Part shown: positions 1-10,071 of the stretch, piece after piece | Layout of the letters: each line of letters begins with the position of its first letter | Numbering within the stretch: position 1 is the first letter of the stretch | DNA from: Prochlorococcus sp. AG-347-J21 | Lineage (GTDB): Bacteria > Cyanobacteriota > Cyanobacteriia > PCC-6307 > Cyanobiaceae | Direction: 5' to 3' | NCBI GenBank assembly: GCA_003281455.1 | Contig: QCBX01000001.1 | Coordinates: 141,393 to 205,392 of the forward strand | DNA length: 64,000 bases | Made by a program: the position numbers and the translations under genes | Notes under the pieces: model-generated | Databases searched by the model: none | What the model saw: only the letters and a program-made list of their open reading frames with translations | Told to the model about the DNA's origin: nothing

Positions 1-566
1 AAGCAGGATTTAGGGATCTTCCTAAAGACGAGTTAATAGAAAAACTTTGGGAGAAGATACCAAACAATTCTTGGAAATTTGTTTTTGGTTTGATGGCTAC
101 ATATGGATTAAGAAATCATGAAGTATTTTTTTGTGATTTAAGTTCTCTTACTAATTTTGGGGACAAAATTATAAGAGTTTTACCTACCACTAAAACTGGG
201 GAGCATCAAGTTTGGCCATTTCATCCTGAATGGGTAGAAAAGTTCGAATTATCAAAACTTGGTGAAAATCCAGAACTTCTACCAAATATCAATAGAGACC
301 TTAAAATTACAACCTTACAAAATATTGGAAAAAAAATTACAGACCAGTTTAAGCGTTACTCTTTAGAAATAAAACCTTATGATCTGAGGCATGCTTGGGC
401 AGTAAGAACAATTTTTTATGATTTACCTGATACTGTGGCTGCCAGAATGATGGGACATTCGGTTAGTTTACATACTCAAACTTATCACCATTGGATTACT
501 AAAAGAGATCAACAACAGGCAGTAAATAATGCACTTTTAAAAGTTAACAGAGTTAAAAATATTTAA
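1..566 (+). CDS. Tyrosine recombinase / phage-integrase family protein, 5'-truncated by the window edge
   Basis: The frame is open from the first bases, so the N-terminus lies outside the window; the internal TTG/ATG codons near 90 are probably not the start. The visible part is the C-terminal catalytic domain of a tyrosine site-specific recombinase. The first catalytic Arg sits in TYGLRNHE, the second box reads YDLRHAW (Tyr where the usual HxxR His would be), the third is GHS, and the nucleophilic Tyr is in QTYHHW. The family breaks and rejoins DNA through a 3'-phosphotyrosine link. The domain appears complete to its stop. No tRNA gene or attachment-like repeat is visible beside it, so whether it is an integrase of an element or a resident Xer-like enzyme cannot be told. 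Confidence 0.8.
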   Translation, partial: AGFRDLPKDELIEKLWEKIPNNSWKFVFGLMATYGLRNHEVFFCDLSSLTNFGDKIIRVLPTTKTGEHQVWPFHPEWVEKFELSKLGENPELLPNINRDLKITTLQNIGKKITDQFKRYSLEIKPYDLRHAWAVRTIFYDLPDTVAARMMGHSVSLHTQTYHHWITKRDQQQAVNNALLKVNRVKNI

Positions 567-604
567 AGATTTATAATAAATAAATAAATAAAAATAAGGT
601 TCAT

Positions 605-1297
605 ATGCAAGAAAAACCTTCATCTTCCGAGAAAATATTTAACCTCGATAATCAAGCAAATAAACTTGGGATGGGAGGTAAATTATCACCGGATAGTGAT
701 GAAAGTTCTTATAAAAAAAGAATGCAGAAAAGAAAAGATATTCAAGCCGAAAGACTACAAATTAGAAAAACAAAAAAAGGATTATTGATTGTTTTTACAG
801 GAAATGGCAAGGGCAAGACAACTGCATCTTTAGGTATGGCTTTAAGGACTATAGGGCATGGTTATAAAGTGGCGATAATTCAATTTATCAAGGGAGGCTG
901 GACTACTGGAGAAGAAAAAGCACTTAAAAACTTGTCTGCAAACATATCTTGGCATTCATTAGGAGAAGGATTTACTTGGGAAACTCAAGACAGAATAAGA
1001 GATGAAAAATTAGTTCAAGAGGCTTGGCAATTAGCCAAAAAATACATCCAAAACGAATCTTATAAACTTATCATTCTTGATGAAATTAATATTGCAACAA
1101 AACTTGGTTATCTTGCACCCGAAGAAATAATCACCTTTTTAAAAAGCTTTAATAATAGAAGAAATCATATTGTTTTAACTGGAAGGGGAGCATCTGATTC
1201 AATTATCAATTACGCTGATTTAGTTACTGAGATGAAACTAATAAGACATCCATTTAAAGAACAAGGAATAAAAGCGCAAAAGTGTGTTGAATTTTAG
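605..1297 (+). CDS. cobO: Cob(I)alamin adenosyltransferase (CobO/BtuR type)
   Basis: This enzyme transfers the 5'-deoxyadenosyl group of ATP to reduced corrinoid, giving the adenosylated form needed late in cobalamin (in marine picocyanobacteria usually pseudocobalamin) synthesis. The P-loop GNGKGKTT is at residues 66-73, followed by the family's RTIGHGYKV and QFIKGGW segments and the LDEIN motif. At 230 residues it is longer than E. coli BtuR because of a charged N-terminal extension of about 30 residues. The start ATG lies 38 bases after the recombinase stop. Other corrin genes in this window (cobK, cobM) are far away, so the pathway is dispersed. Confidence 0.93.
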   Translation: MQEKPSSSEKIFNLDNQANKLGMGGKLSPDSDESSYKKRMQKRKDIQAERLQIRKTKKGLLIVFTGNGKGKTTASLGMALRTIGHGYKVAIIQFIKGGWTTGEEKALKNLSANISWHSLGEGFTWETQDRIRDEKLVQEAWQLAKKYIQNESYKLIILDEINIATKLGYLAPEEIITFLKSFNNRRNHIVLTGRGASDSIINYADLVTEMKLIRHPFKEQGIKAQKCVEF

Positions 1298-1425
1298 TTG
1301 AAGTAAATTATTATTTAAAATTTTCATTAGGCAAGTTTAGAAATGTTTAAAGACGCAAGCAATATCTGAACAAAAAATAAAATTGGTGCATTTACTTGCT
1401 AAGGTCTTAAAAGTACAATTATTGA

Positions 1426-2130
1426 ATGGCTTACAAAAGAGTTCTCTTAAAACTTAGTGGTGAAGCACTAATGGGTGAAAAACCTTATGGTATTGATCCT
1501 GCTATAGTCCAGTCAATTGCAGAGGATGTTTCAAAAGTAGTTGAAAATAATGTACAACTTGCAATAGTTGTTGGTGGTGGAAACATTTTTAGGGGGCTTA
1601 AAGGATCTGCAGACGGAATGGATCGCGCGACTGCTGATTATGTAGGGATGCTGGCAACAGTAATGAACGCAATTTCACTCCAAGATGGTCTTGAGAGAGT
1701 AGGAGTTGCAACCAGAGTGCAAACTGCAATCGAAATGCAGGAAATTGCCGAACCCTATATCAGAAGAAGAGCCATGAGGCACCTAGAAAAAGGAAGAGTT
1801 GTAGTATTCGGAGGTGGATGCGGAAATCCATTTTTTACAACTGATACTACGGCAGCTTTGAGGGCAGCAGAGATAAACGCTGAAGTTGTTATGAAGGCTA
1901 CTAAAGTTGATGGAGTATACGATCGTGATCCTAATCAATTTAAAGATGCCAAAAAATATTCCTCTCTCAGTTATCAACAGGTTCTTAGTGATGAAATTGC
2001 AGTAATGGACAGTACTGCGATTGCACTCTGCAAAGACAATAATATCCCAATTATGGTTTTTGATATATTCAAAAAAGGAAATATTTCCAAAGCTGTCGCT
2101 GGTGAGCCAATAGGCTCTTTAATTAGTTAA
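1426..2130 (+). CDS. pyrH: UMP kinase
   Basis: Phosphorylates UMP to UDP in pyrimidine nucleotide synthesis; the bacterial enzyme belongs to the amino-acid-kinase fold. The start [17 protein letters not shown] is canonical, with the phosphate-binding KLSGEAL, the glycine loop [10 protein letters not shown] and the [10 protein letters not shown] segment. Length (234 residues) is normal. It is followed after 22 bases by frr, the common bacterial pyrH-frr pair, so co-transcription is likely. The 128-base gap upstream should hold its promoter. Confidence 0.96.
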   Translation: MAYKRVLLKLSGEALMGEKPYGIDPAIVQSIAEDVSKVVENNVQLAIVVGGGNIFRGLKGSADGMDRATADYVGMLATVMNAISLQDGLERVGVATRVQTAIEMQEIAEPYIRRRAMRHLEKGRVVVFGGGCGNPFFTTDTTAALRAAEINAEVVMKATKVDGVYDRDPNQFKDAKKYSSLSYQQVLSDEIAVMDSTAIALCKDNNIPIMVFDIFKKGNISKAVAGEPIGSLIS

Positions 2131-2152
2131 AGATCATTTAATTTTTTTAATT

Positions 2153-2701
2153 ATGAAAGAAAAAGAAATTCAAGAAAATATGAATAAAAGTATTGAAGCC
2201 ACACAAAGGAACTTTAATACAATCAGGACAGGCAGAGCTAATGCTTCCTTATTAGACAGAGTAAGTGTTGAGTACTATGGAGCAGAAACACCAATCAAAT
2301 CGCTTGCCACTATAAGTACTGTTGATTCGCAAACAATTTCAATACAACCTTTTGATATTTCATGTTTACAAGCGATAGAGAAATCTATTTCTATGAGTGA
2401 TTTAGGTATTACTCCAAATAATGATGGGAAAGTAATAAGAATAAATGTTCCTCCTTTAACAGAAGAAAGAAGAAAAGAATTTTGTAAATTAGCCTCTAAA
2501 TATGCAGAGGAAGGAAAAGTAGCTTTGAGAAATATCAGAAGAGATGCTGTTGATAAAGAAAAAAAAGACGAAAAAGATGGCCTTATTTCTATTGACGAAT
2601 CGAGAGATAATCAATCTGAAATTCAGAAAATTACCGATAAATATATTGCTTTAATAGAAACTAAATTGTCTGAAAAAGAGAAGGAAATTCTAAAAGTTTG
2701 A
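2153..2701 (+). CDS. frr: Ribosome recycling factor
   Basis: Splits post-termination ribosomes together with EF-G. The protein has the family length (182 residues), the signature [15 protein letters not shown] near residues 22-36, the PPLTEERR motif and the C-terminal helical arm with RNIRRDAVD. It follows pyrH closely. Its last codons overlap the TTG start of the next gene, which suggests coupled translation of all three. Confidence 0.96.
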   Translation: MKEKEIQENMNKSIEATQRNFNTIRTGRANASLLDRVSVEYYGAETPIKSLATISTVDSQTISIQPFDISCLQAIEKSISMSDLGITPNNDGKVIRINVPPLTEERRKEFCKLASKYAEEGKVALRNIRRDAVDKEKKDEKDGLISIDESRDNQSEIQKITDKYIALIETKLSEKEKEILKV

Positions 2702-3831
2702 TAGAATTTGATGTTGTAATAATTGGTGGAGGTTTATCAGGATCTTCCACCGCCCTTAACCTATCAAAGAAAGGATATTCAGTTTTAATTATTGAAAAAG
2801 AAAAATCTCAAGATTACAAACCATGTGCAGGGGGGATGGCATCTTCAATGCAAAGATTTCTTCCTTTAAATATTGAAGATTGCATAGAATCAAAAATTAA
2901 GAATGTTGAATTCAGATGGAAGGCTGCAGATAATGTAACTGCTGATCTGACTGGTGAATCCCCATTTTGGATTGTTAAAAGAGAAAAACTAGATCAATTA
3001 TTACTTGATGAATCCTTGAGTAATGGAGCTCAGATAATGAGGCTATTATTAATAGAAAAAATTATAAAAAAAAATGATAAATGGGAAATTACTTGCAATA
3101 ACAAAATAAAATATATTACAAAATTTCTTGTAATTGCAGATGGGTCCCAATCGAAATGGGCGAGTTATTTCAATTTAGGGCCAAGAAAACCGAAATTTGC
3201 AAACACACTCTCATTAAGATTGAAAGGTTTAGGTGAAATACCTAGAGATGCAGTTAGATTTGAGTTTGGATTTATAAAATATGGCTTTGCATGGGCGTTC
3301 CCATTAAGAGAAAGCTTAAATATTGGTTTAGGTACTTTTATAAATAATGGTCTTTTAGAAAATCAGGCTATAAATAAACAAGTAATCAGGAGCTTCGGCT
3401 TTGATGATTTTCCCCATGAAACAATTACTAAGAAACTGAGAATATGGAATGGATTCCACTCAATTAATGGTGACAAAGTTTTAGCGGTTGGAGATGCAGC
3501 ATCTCTATGTGATCCATTTTTAGCTGAAGGAATTAGACCATCTTTAATTAGCAGTTTTTATGCTGCAGAATACATAGACCAGTCCCTATCAGGAAAAGTA
3601 GATGATTTAAATCTTTATACAAAAAAAATTAACAACATTTGGGGGAAATCAATGGCTTGGGGGAGGAGAATAGCCCAAGTATTTTATAGATTTCCCAGAA
3701 CTGGATATCAATTAGGTGTCAAAAGAAAAACAGCACCTAAACGTATTGCTCAAATATTATCAGGAGAAATGAGTTATGAAGATATTGCAAAAAGAGTTAT
3801 CAAGAGGCTTTTAACAAAAAGTGGGACTTAA
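2698..3831 (+). CDS. Geranylgeranyl reductase family FAD-dependent oxidoreductase
   Basis: An N-terminal Rossmann FAD motif ([16 protein letters not shown]) begins at residue 6, followed by a PCAGGM segment and the second FAD motif [18 protein letters not shown] near residue 255. These are typical of the geranylgeranyl-reductase/halogenase-like flavoproteins. Members include ChlP (reduction of the chlorophyll phytyl chain), but this looks like a paralogue and its substrate is not evident. It starts with TTG overlapping the frr stop by four bases. A role in isoprenoid or membrane-lipid reduction is an inference only. Confidence 0.8.
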   Translation: MIEFDVVIIGGGLSGSSTALNLSKKGYSVLIIEKEKSQDYKPCAGGMASSMQRFLPLNIEDCIESKIKNVEFRWKAADNVTADLTGESPFWIVKREKLDQLLLDESLSNGAQIMRLLLIEKIIKKNDKWEITCNNKIKYITKFLVIADGSQSKWASYFNLGPRKPKFANTLSLRLKGLGEIPRDAVRFEFGFIKYGFAWAFPLRESLNIGLGTFINNGLLENQAINKQVIRSFGFDDFPHETITKKLRIWNGFHSINGDKVLAVGDAASLCDPFLAEGIRPSLISSFYAAEYIDQSLSGKVDDLNLYTKKINNIWGKSMAWGRRIAQVFYRFPRTGYQLGVKRKTAPKRIAQILSGEMSYEDIAKRVIKRLLTKSGT

Positions 3832-3854
3832 TTCTTTTCAATTCAAACTTAAAT

Positions 3855-4856
3855 TTAGTTAGCAGAAATCAATTTATGATTTTTAATCTCTGAATATCTC
3901 TTTAGTAGCAGCTCTTCCAATTCTTCTATAGCCTTACTGAATCCAGTAATACCTTCACTAAGCTTTTCACTTGCCATTTGATCTTCTAACATACTTAATC
4001 TGAAATCTTTTTCTTCAAATGCATAGTCAAGAGAATTATTTATTTGTGTACTTACGTCTAATTTCCTAACTAACTCTCCTTTTTCTTTTTTCAGTTCCTC
4101 AAGAAATTTTGGTGCGATTGTTAAAAGATCGCAACCTGCTAATTCTTTTATTTCATCAAGATTCCTAAAACTTGCCCCCATTACTTCTGTCTTGAATCCT
4201 TTTTCTTTAAAGTACTTGTATATTTGCGTAACCGAAATAACACCAGGGTCTTCAGCACCAACAAAACTAGTTTTACCAGTTTTTGCTTTATGCCAATCTA
4301 ATATACGGCCAACAAACGGAGAAATTAGAGTTATCTTTGCATTGGCACAGGTTACCGCTTGGCAGAAGTTAAAAAGTAAAGTTAAGTTGCACTTAATACC
4401 CTCTTTTTCCAAAATTTCAGCTGCCTTAATTCCCTCCCAAGTGGCAGCAATCTTAATCAAAATTCTTTCCTTTTCAATTCCAAAATTTTTGTAAAGATTG
4501 ATCAATTTTCTCGCTTTTTCTACCGTAGCTTCGGTGTCAAAGCTCAGTCTTGCATCAACTTCAGTAGATACGCGCCCTGAAATAATTTTCAATATTTCTT
4601 TTCCAAAAAATACTGAAACTTGGTCAACAGTTTCTTTGATTAATTCAATCTCGGAGAATCCTTGGGGCAATGCATTTTCTGAATTTTCTAAAGCTTTATC
4701 AATTAATTTCACATAATCAGGGTTCTTAGCAGCAGCAAGTATTAGAGATGGATTGGTGGTGGCGTCCCTTGGTTGAAATTTTTTTATCGAATCTAAATCT
4801 CCAGTATCAGCAACAACAACGGTCATTGAGGACAATTGTTCTAAAATTGATTTCAT
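3855..4856 (-). CDS. tal: Transaldolase
   Basis: Interconverts sedoheptulose-7-phosphate plus glyceraldehyde-3-phosphate with erythrose-4-phosphate plus fructose-6-phosphate in the pentose phosphate pathway. The motif [10 protein letters not shown] near the N-terminus and the Schiff-base lysine in [11 protein letters not shown] are present. The frame opens at 4880, but the family N-terminus aligns best with the ATG at 4856 ([19 protein letters not shown]), giving 333 residues; the eight upstream residues are not family-like. It is convergent with the preceding flavoprotein gene, 23 bases apart. Confidence 0.93.
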   Translation of the reverse strand: MKSILEQLSSMTVVVADTGDLDSIKKFQPRDATTNPSLILAAAKNPDYVKLIDKALENSENALPQGFSEIELIKETVDQVSVFFGKEILKIISGRVSTEVDARLSFDTEATVEKARKLINLYKNFGIEKERILIKIAATWEGIKAAEILEKEGIKCNLTLLFNFCQAVTCANAKITLISPFVGRILDWHKAKTGKTSFVGAEDPGVISVTQIYKYFKEKGFKTEVMGASFRNLDEIKELAGCDLLTIAPKFLEELKKEKGELVRKLDVSTQINNSLDYAFEEKDFRLSMLEDQMASEKLSEGITGFSKAIEELEELLLKRYSEIKNHKLISAN

Positions 4857-4946
4857 ATCTAGATAATCATATATATACATAAACTAGCTTTTATTCCTAA
4901 TGAAATCATCAGATAATGAACTAAATATTTATAAAATTGGAAAATT

Positions 4947-6701
4947 TTAGGGTTTTTTAACAATCATTCCATGATCTTTAATCTTAGGAGGTATTTTTTC
5001 AATTACTATCAAACTCTCGATAATTTCTTTAGCAACTGGTACAGCAACAGTTGAACCATATGCATAAGATTTAGATGGCTCATCAACGACTACAAGGACA
5101 ACATATTTAGGATCATTAACTGGTAAGGTCGCCACAAAACTGCAAACTTTTTTATTTGTATAGGAACCATTCAAGGCTTTTTGGGAAGTGCCCGTTTTAC
5201 CTGCTATTCTATAACCCTCGATTTTCACTCCAGATCCACTACCTTTATCAACTACGCTCTCCATCCATTCAAGAACAGTTTTAGAGACTTCGTGTGAAAA
5301 AAATTGTTTTTTTGGATTTTTATTAACTCTTTCTTTGAAAGTTGAGGTTACATGTGGAGTAACTTCATAACCACCATTTGCTAGAGCCGCATGAAGTTGA
5401 AGCAATTTAAGTGGCGAGATTGAGAAACCCTTACCAAAAGAAGTCACAGCAGGCTCAATTGATTGATTTACAAATAAATCTTTTCTCTTTAGTTGGCCAG
5501 CATTTGATTCAAATAAGTCAGTCTCTAAATTTTTATTTATACCTAAATTCTCTAACCAATCCCAATAAATTGAAGGGTCTAAATTTTGCATTATTTTTAC
5601 CATCCCAACATTACTTGAAACCTGCAAAACTCTTGGATAGTCAATGTATCCATTACCTTGTTTATCCCAATTAGAAAGTGTCCATCCTCCAACCTTAATC
5701 TTTCCAATATCTTCAACTAATCCATCTTTCTGGATTACTTTTTCTTCTAACGCTAAGGCAAGATTAATAGGTTTAAAAGTTGAACCAGGCTCAAATAAAT
5801 CTTGAGAATACCAACCCCTAAAGAGTTCAGAATCATACTGCCAAAATTTATTTGGATCATATGACGGGACTGTAACCAAAGAGAGGATACGACCATTATT
5901 AACATCCATAACTATGGCAAATCCCTTCTTTGCGCTCCATTCGCTTACTTGCTTTGATAATGCATTGAATGACGCTTTCTGTAATTTTGAGTCTATAGTT
6001 AGTCCTAAACTTTTGTAATCATAAATAAAATCACCTGGAGCCGAATTATCCGGGAGAGGAGTTCCATCTCCTCCTCTTTTTATTAAATTACTTTTATTAA
6101 AAACTTTAATTTGATTATCTAAATGAAGCTCTAAACCTGCTGAACCTTTATTTTCATCATTAACAAAACCTACAAGATTAGAGTAAAGCTCTCCTTGGGG
6201 ATAATATCTCTGCGAATATTTAAACAAATCAAGTCCGCTTATTTGAAGGTTCTTAATCTTTTCTGCCTTTTCTTCAGAAATCTTATCCAAAAGCTTGATA
6301 CCAACCATTTTATTATTAAATTTCTTAACCAGTATTTCATTATTAATATCCAAGATAGATGACAATTTTTTTGTAACTTCTTCAATACTACGAACTTTAT
6401 TAATTGAATCCCCAGGAAAATTAAAATATTGTGGATGGGCCCATAATTTGTAGAGAGGTTTATCGTAAGCAATTAGTCTATTATTTCTATCAACAATTGA
6501 TCTCCTGTTTTTTAAGGCGTTAATTTTAGAAGACTGTATTAATCTAGCTTTCCTTTGCAAATCAGATGCATTAAAGACTTGCAATTTAACTAACCTGCCA
6601 AACAAACAAAATATTAGTAGTAAACTAAATATATAGAGAAATTTAAATCTTATTTGATCCAGTGGTGTTAGACGAACAATTTTTTTGTATTTTTTCATCA
6701 A
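4947..6701 (-). CDS. ftsI: Penicillin-binding protein FtsI/PBP2-type, septal transpeptidase
   Basis: Class B PBP that cross-links peptidoglycan at the division septum. It has a short cytoplasmic N-terminus, one transmembrane helix at about residues 20-36, the dimerization domain with RRSIVDRN, and a transpeptidase domain. The catalytic motifs are S307-TFK310, S362-SN364 and K502-TG504. Length 584 is in the family range. Its ATG overlaps the stop of the upstream FtsL-like gene by four bases (ATGA), so the two are almost certainly translated together. Confidence 0.94.
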   Translation of the reverse strand: MMKKYKKIVRLTPLDQIRFKFLYIFSLLLIFCLFGRLVKLQVFNASDLQRKARLIQSSKINALKNRRSIVDRNNRLIAYDKPLYKLWAHPQYFNFPGDSINKVRSIEEVTKKLSSILDINNEILVKKFNNKMVGIKLLDKISEEKAEKIKNLQISGLDLFKYSQRYYPQGELYSNLVGFVNDENKGSAGLELHLDNQIKVFNKSNLIKRGGDGTPLPDNSAPGDFIYDYKSLGLTIDSKLQKASFNALSKQVSEWSAKKGFAIVMDVNNGRILSLVTVPSYDPNKFWQYDSELFRGWYSQDLFEPGSTFKPINLALALEEKVIQKDGLVEDIGKIKVGGWTLSNWDKQGNGYIDYPRVLQVSSNVGMVKIMQNLDPSIYWDWLENLGINKNLETDLFESNAGQLKRKDLFVNQSIEPAVTSFGKGFSISPLKLLQLHAALANGGYEVTPHVTSTFKERVNKNPKKQFFSHEVSKTVLEWMESVVDKGSGSGVKIEGYRIAGKTGTSQKALNGSYTNKKVCSFVATLPVNDPKYVVLVVVDEPSKSYAYGSTVAVPVAKEIIESLIVIEKIPPKIKDHGMIVKKP

Positions 6702-7126
6702 TATCCCCTTTGATATTTGCTATCTACATAACCTTCAATGAAACTACTTAAATTTTTCTTAAATAAACTTTCTTTTTTTTCTGGAAGTTTATCTAGATAG
6801 ATTAAATCTTTAGGTTTAGTTTTTGTATAAATATTAATAGACTCAATTTCACTAATATAAAATTCCTCAATTTTGGAAATATAATCAATAAGATTATTAT
6901 TGATAGCTCTTGTTTTAGATAAGTTTTTATATATATTTGACCATTTTCTTTGACTATTGAAAGATAAGAAAAATAAGGTAAAAATTAATAACAAAAGAGA
7001 GATATTAATAGTGTCGAAAATTTGATGTATTAATTTGACATTAAATATAGATATTTTTTCAGAGTTTCTTTTACTTTCATATGAAACTTTTTTTTTTAAA
7101 TTAAGTTGATTACCATAAGGTTTCAT
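6698..7126 (-). CDS. FtsL-like small bitopic membrane protein (putative)
   Basis: A 142-residue protein with a basic cytoplasmic N-terminus rich in Lys, one hydrophobic helix at about residues 38-55 (ISLLLLIFTLFFLSF), then an Asn/Lys/Glu-rich, probably coiled segment. That topology plus its place directly upstream of ftsI, with a four-base overlap, is what is expected of FtsL, the divisome partner found next to ftsI in many bacteria. FtsL sequences diverge too far to confirm by eye, so the function is inferred from context. The composition is as AT-rich as its surroundings. Confidence 0.6.
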   Translation of the reverse strand: MKPYGNQLNLKKKVSYESKRNSEKISIFNVKLIHQIFDTINISLLLLIFTLFFLSFNSQRKWSNIYKNLSKTRAINNNLIDYISKIEEFYISEIESINIYTKTKPKDLIYLDKLPEKKESLFKKNLSSFIEGYVDSKYQRGY

Positions 7127-7210
7127 CTATGATTTATTTTTTAAATAAAAGAAGTGTTATTAATTAAATAAACATCTTTTTGTTTGATTCGCAAGTAAAA
7201 ATTAAATTCT

Positions 7211-8572
7211 TTATGTCCTCAATAGGAACAAATTTAAGAAAGTCAATCCATTCCATAAAGAATGCATAATTACTGAGGAAAACAAACTCCCTGAAGCAAT
7301 TCTTGTAATTGCTAATCCAATCCCTAGAACAAATAATGGCGGCATTTCTCCCAAACTTAAATGGGCTAATGCAAAGATAAAAGCTGAAACTATGATGCCC
7401 GAAATTACTCCAAAATCTCTTGAAAGAGTTGGCAGTAAAATACCGCGAAATATAATCTCTTCAAATAGAGGAGCTAATAGCGTTGTTGTTACAAATAATA
7501 GAAAAAATGATAAGTAATTATTATTATTAAGAACAATTTCCAGTAAGGGGTTACTACCATTCTGATTATCGATCAGACTATTCATAATTAGAGAGATCAA
7601 TAAAACAAAAGGAACTATTGTTAACCAACCTTTAATTCCCTGAATAGTTGCATATTTTATTGGAAAGAAATTGAACTGTAAATAATCCTTTTTAAAAGTA
7701 AATTCACCATTCAAGGATTTAATTTGATAAAAAACTATCAATAATGGGGGAATAGCCATAAAAAGATATCCAAAGAAAATTTTTAAAGATTGAGACAATT
7801 CATTAGAGATATTTTTAGAAAAAAGTTCAACCAAAGTGATAGAAAATAAAGGTGATACCACTTCTCCTAAAACAACAAACCCACCTGCAATTAATAAAAC
7901 CATATCTATTAATTCTAAATCTAAGGATTTAATTTCTTTCCAACCAAACTTTTTCAAAGATATGGTTTTCCATAATATTTTTAAAGCCAGAATAGAGCCA
8001 ATAAGTATTGTTAAAAGCGGAATTAGTCTTATGGCTAATATTTTAAAAAACATTTTTCTTGAAAATGATTTTGTTATTAATGCACTATCGTCAAAATCAA
8101 ATTTCCTGCTTAAAAGGTGATATAAAAATCTATCACCTTTAAATAAATCAAATTTATCAGAATTTGCTTTATATAAATTATTATTAGATTTTTTTTCTAT
8201 CTCATCAATCAGAAATTTAAAGTTTTTATCTTTAAAATCTTTGGATATATTTTTATAAATTAAAGAATCATTTGATTCTGAAGTGATTATTCGAATTAAT
8301 TTATTTCTTTCTGTTAGTTCTTCAAATGAGACATCAGATAGTGTTTTATTTATTTGATCAACAGGATTATTAACAATAAAAAATTTTTTAAGATTTACAG
8401 GTATTGATTGGACAGATAATTCAGCAATTTCTTGCTCTTTTTGACTAATATCAAATGAAACAGATGGTCTATTTAAACTGTCTCTTAAGCCTTGTTGCCA
8501 TACAAAAAAAGTTATGACGATAGAAATAAAAGCTAAAGTGAGTTTTGACTTAGAAATATTTTTAAAGATCAT
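7211..8572 (-). CDS. CPBP (CAAX/Abi) family intramembrane metalloprotease
   Basis: A 453-residue membrane protein. The N-terminal 170 residues hold one transmembrane anchor (about 11-25) and a soluble Lys-rich region, followed by several hydrophobic helices. The C-terminal Abi/CPBP domain carries EEIIFRG (E371, E372, R376) and the HLSLG His box near H404, the putative metal-binding and catalytic residues. Cyanobacteria have several such proteins with a long N-terminal region. Proposed family roles are processing of prenylated or membrane proteins; the substrate here is unknown. It sits upstream of the FtsL-like gene with an 84-base gap. Confidence 0.85.
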   Translation of the reverse strand: MIFKNISKSKLTLAFISIVITFFVWQQGLRDSLNRPSVSFDISQKEQEIAELSVQSIPVNLKKFFIVNNPVDQINKTLSDVSFEELTERNKLIRIITSESNDSLIYKNISKDFKDKNFKFLIDEIEKKSNNNLYKANSDKFDLFKGDRFLYHLLSRKFDFDDSALITKSFSRKMFFKILAIRLIPLLTILIGSILALKILWKTISLKKFGWKEIKSLDLELIDMVLLIAGGFVVLGEVVSPLFSITLVELFSKNISNELSQSLKIFFGYLFMAIPPLLIVFYQIKSLNGEFTFKKDYLQFNFFPIKYATIQGIKGWLTIVPFVLLISLIMNSLIDNQNGSNPLLEIVLNNNNYLSFFLLFVTTTLLAPLFEEIIFRGILLPTLSRDFGVISGIIVSAFIFALAHLSLGEMPPLFVLGIGLAITRIASGSLFSSVIMHSLWNGLTFLNLFLLRT

Positions 8573-8689
8573 AACTTATTATATTCTTGAAAACTACAGT
8601 TAGTTATCATTGAATTTCCTTATATTTATGTATCTATTTTAATCACGCCATGAGATGATTAAATTATCTTAATTTTCAAATTTATATTA

Positions 8690-10018
8690 ATGACTATAAG
8701 ATTAGTTTTAGTTAGGCACGGACTAAGCAGTTTCAATGCAAAAGGATTAATTCAAGGGAGAACAGACGATTCATTATTAACCGATGAAGGATACGAACAA
8801 GCCAGAAAAGCAGGAAAAGCATTATCAAAAATAAACTTCGATAAAATCTATTCCTCCCCACTTGTGAGAGCTGCAGAGACTGCAAAAACGATTAAAAAGA
8901 CCTTCAATAAAGAACAAAATATTGTATTCGACGATAATTTGCTAGAGGTAGATCTTAGTGAATGGTCGGGTCTAAAAATTGATGAAATAAAAAAGAAATT
9001 TCCAGAAATTTACCCTACATGGAAAAATGATCCAGAAAATCTTATCTTAAAAAAAAATGACCATAAAACTTATAAACCAATTCAAGAGTTATTTTTTCAA
9101 GCAACAAATTTTATAGAAGATATTTTAAAAATTTATCAAGACAAAGATGATATAAATATTTTAGTTATTGGACATAATGCAATTCTCAGATGTTTAATAC
9201 TTTTGTTATTAGGAAAGCCTAAGCAAGGTTTTAGAAAAATAAGATTAGAAAATGCTTCTTTCTCGATACTCAATATTTCAAAGAATGATAACTCTTTTAA
9301 GACTCAAATTGAATGCTTAAATCAAACTTCTCATCTTAATAAAAATATTCCAAATAAAATTGGAGATTCCAGAATATTTTTAATAAGGCATGGTGAAACT
9401 AACTGGAACAAAGAAGGTAGATTTCAAGGCCAAATTGATATCCCTTTAAATGAAAACGGGAAAGATCAGGCTAGAAAGACTTTTGAATATTTGAGAAATA
9501 TTTCTTTCAATAAGGCATTTTCAAGTTCAATGCATAGGCCTTATGAGACTGCACAAATAATCCTTCAAAATAACAAAGATTTAAAAATTGAAAAAATAGA
9601 TTCACTCGTAGAAATCAGTCACGGATTATGGGAGGGTAAATTGGAAGCAGAAATTAGAGAAGAGTGGCCTACTTTACTAAAAAATTGGCATGACAAACCT
9701 GAAGAAGTAATAATGCCCGAAGGTGAATGTATAAAAGATGTATCAGAAAGGTCAGTAGAAGCTTTTGACAAAATTTGTTTATCTCAAAAGGATAATGATC
9801 AAAGCCTCATAGTTGCTCATGATGCAGTCAATAAAACTCTAATTTGTAATATCCTTGGGATTAATTATTCAAATATTTGGATGATAAAACAGGGTAATGG
9901 TGGCATAACTATAATTGATCTTTTTAATGATCCTAATAAGCCCCCTGTGATTAGCGCTCTAAACATTACAACACACCTAGGGGGAATACTTGATTCAACT
10001 GCTTCAGGAGCACTTTAA
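8690..10018 (+). CDS. Two-domain histidine phosphatase (phosphoglycerate mutase-like)
   Basis: Two tandem histidine-phosphatase domains in one 442-residue chain. The first starts with LVRHG (R9-H10) and has its second His in VIGHN; the second starts with RHGETNWN (R233-H234) and has its second His in IVAHD. Both keep the phosphate-binding Arg (LVRAAETA and MHRPYETA) and the acidic residue (EVDLSEW and EISHGLWEG), so both may be active. The double-domain form is familiar in cyanobacteria, where it is usually annotated as phosphoglycerate mutase. The true substrate could instead be another phosphomonoester. Confidence 0.88.
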   Translation: MTIRLVLVRHGLSSFNAKGLIQGRTDDSLLTDEGYEQARKAGKALSKINFDKIYSSPLVRAAETAKTIKKTFNKEQNIVFDDNLLEVDLSEWSGLKIDEIKKKFPEIYPTWKNDPENLILKKNDHKTYKPIQELFFQATNFIEDILKIYQDKDDINILVIGHNAILRCLILLLLGKPKQGFRKIRLENASFSILNISKNDNSFKTQIECLNQTSHLNKNIPNKIGDSRIFLIRHGETNWNKEGRFQGQIDIPLNENGKDQARKTFEYLRNISFNKAFSSSMHRPYETAQIILQNNKDLKIEKIDSLVEISHGLWEGKLEAEIREEWPTLLKNWHDKPEEVIMPEGECIKDVSERSVEAFDKICLSQKDNDQSLIVAHDAVNKTLICNILGINYSNIWMIKQGNGGITIIDLFNDPNKPPVISALNITTHLGGILDSTASGAL

Positions 10019-10071
10019 ATTAAGCCTTGTTAAAAATTTATTTTGATAAAGTCAGAGTCAGGGAAAAAGCT

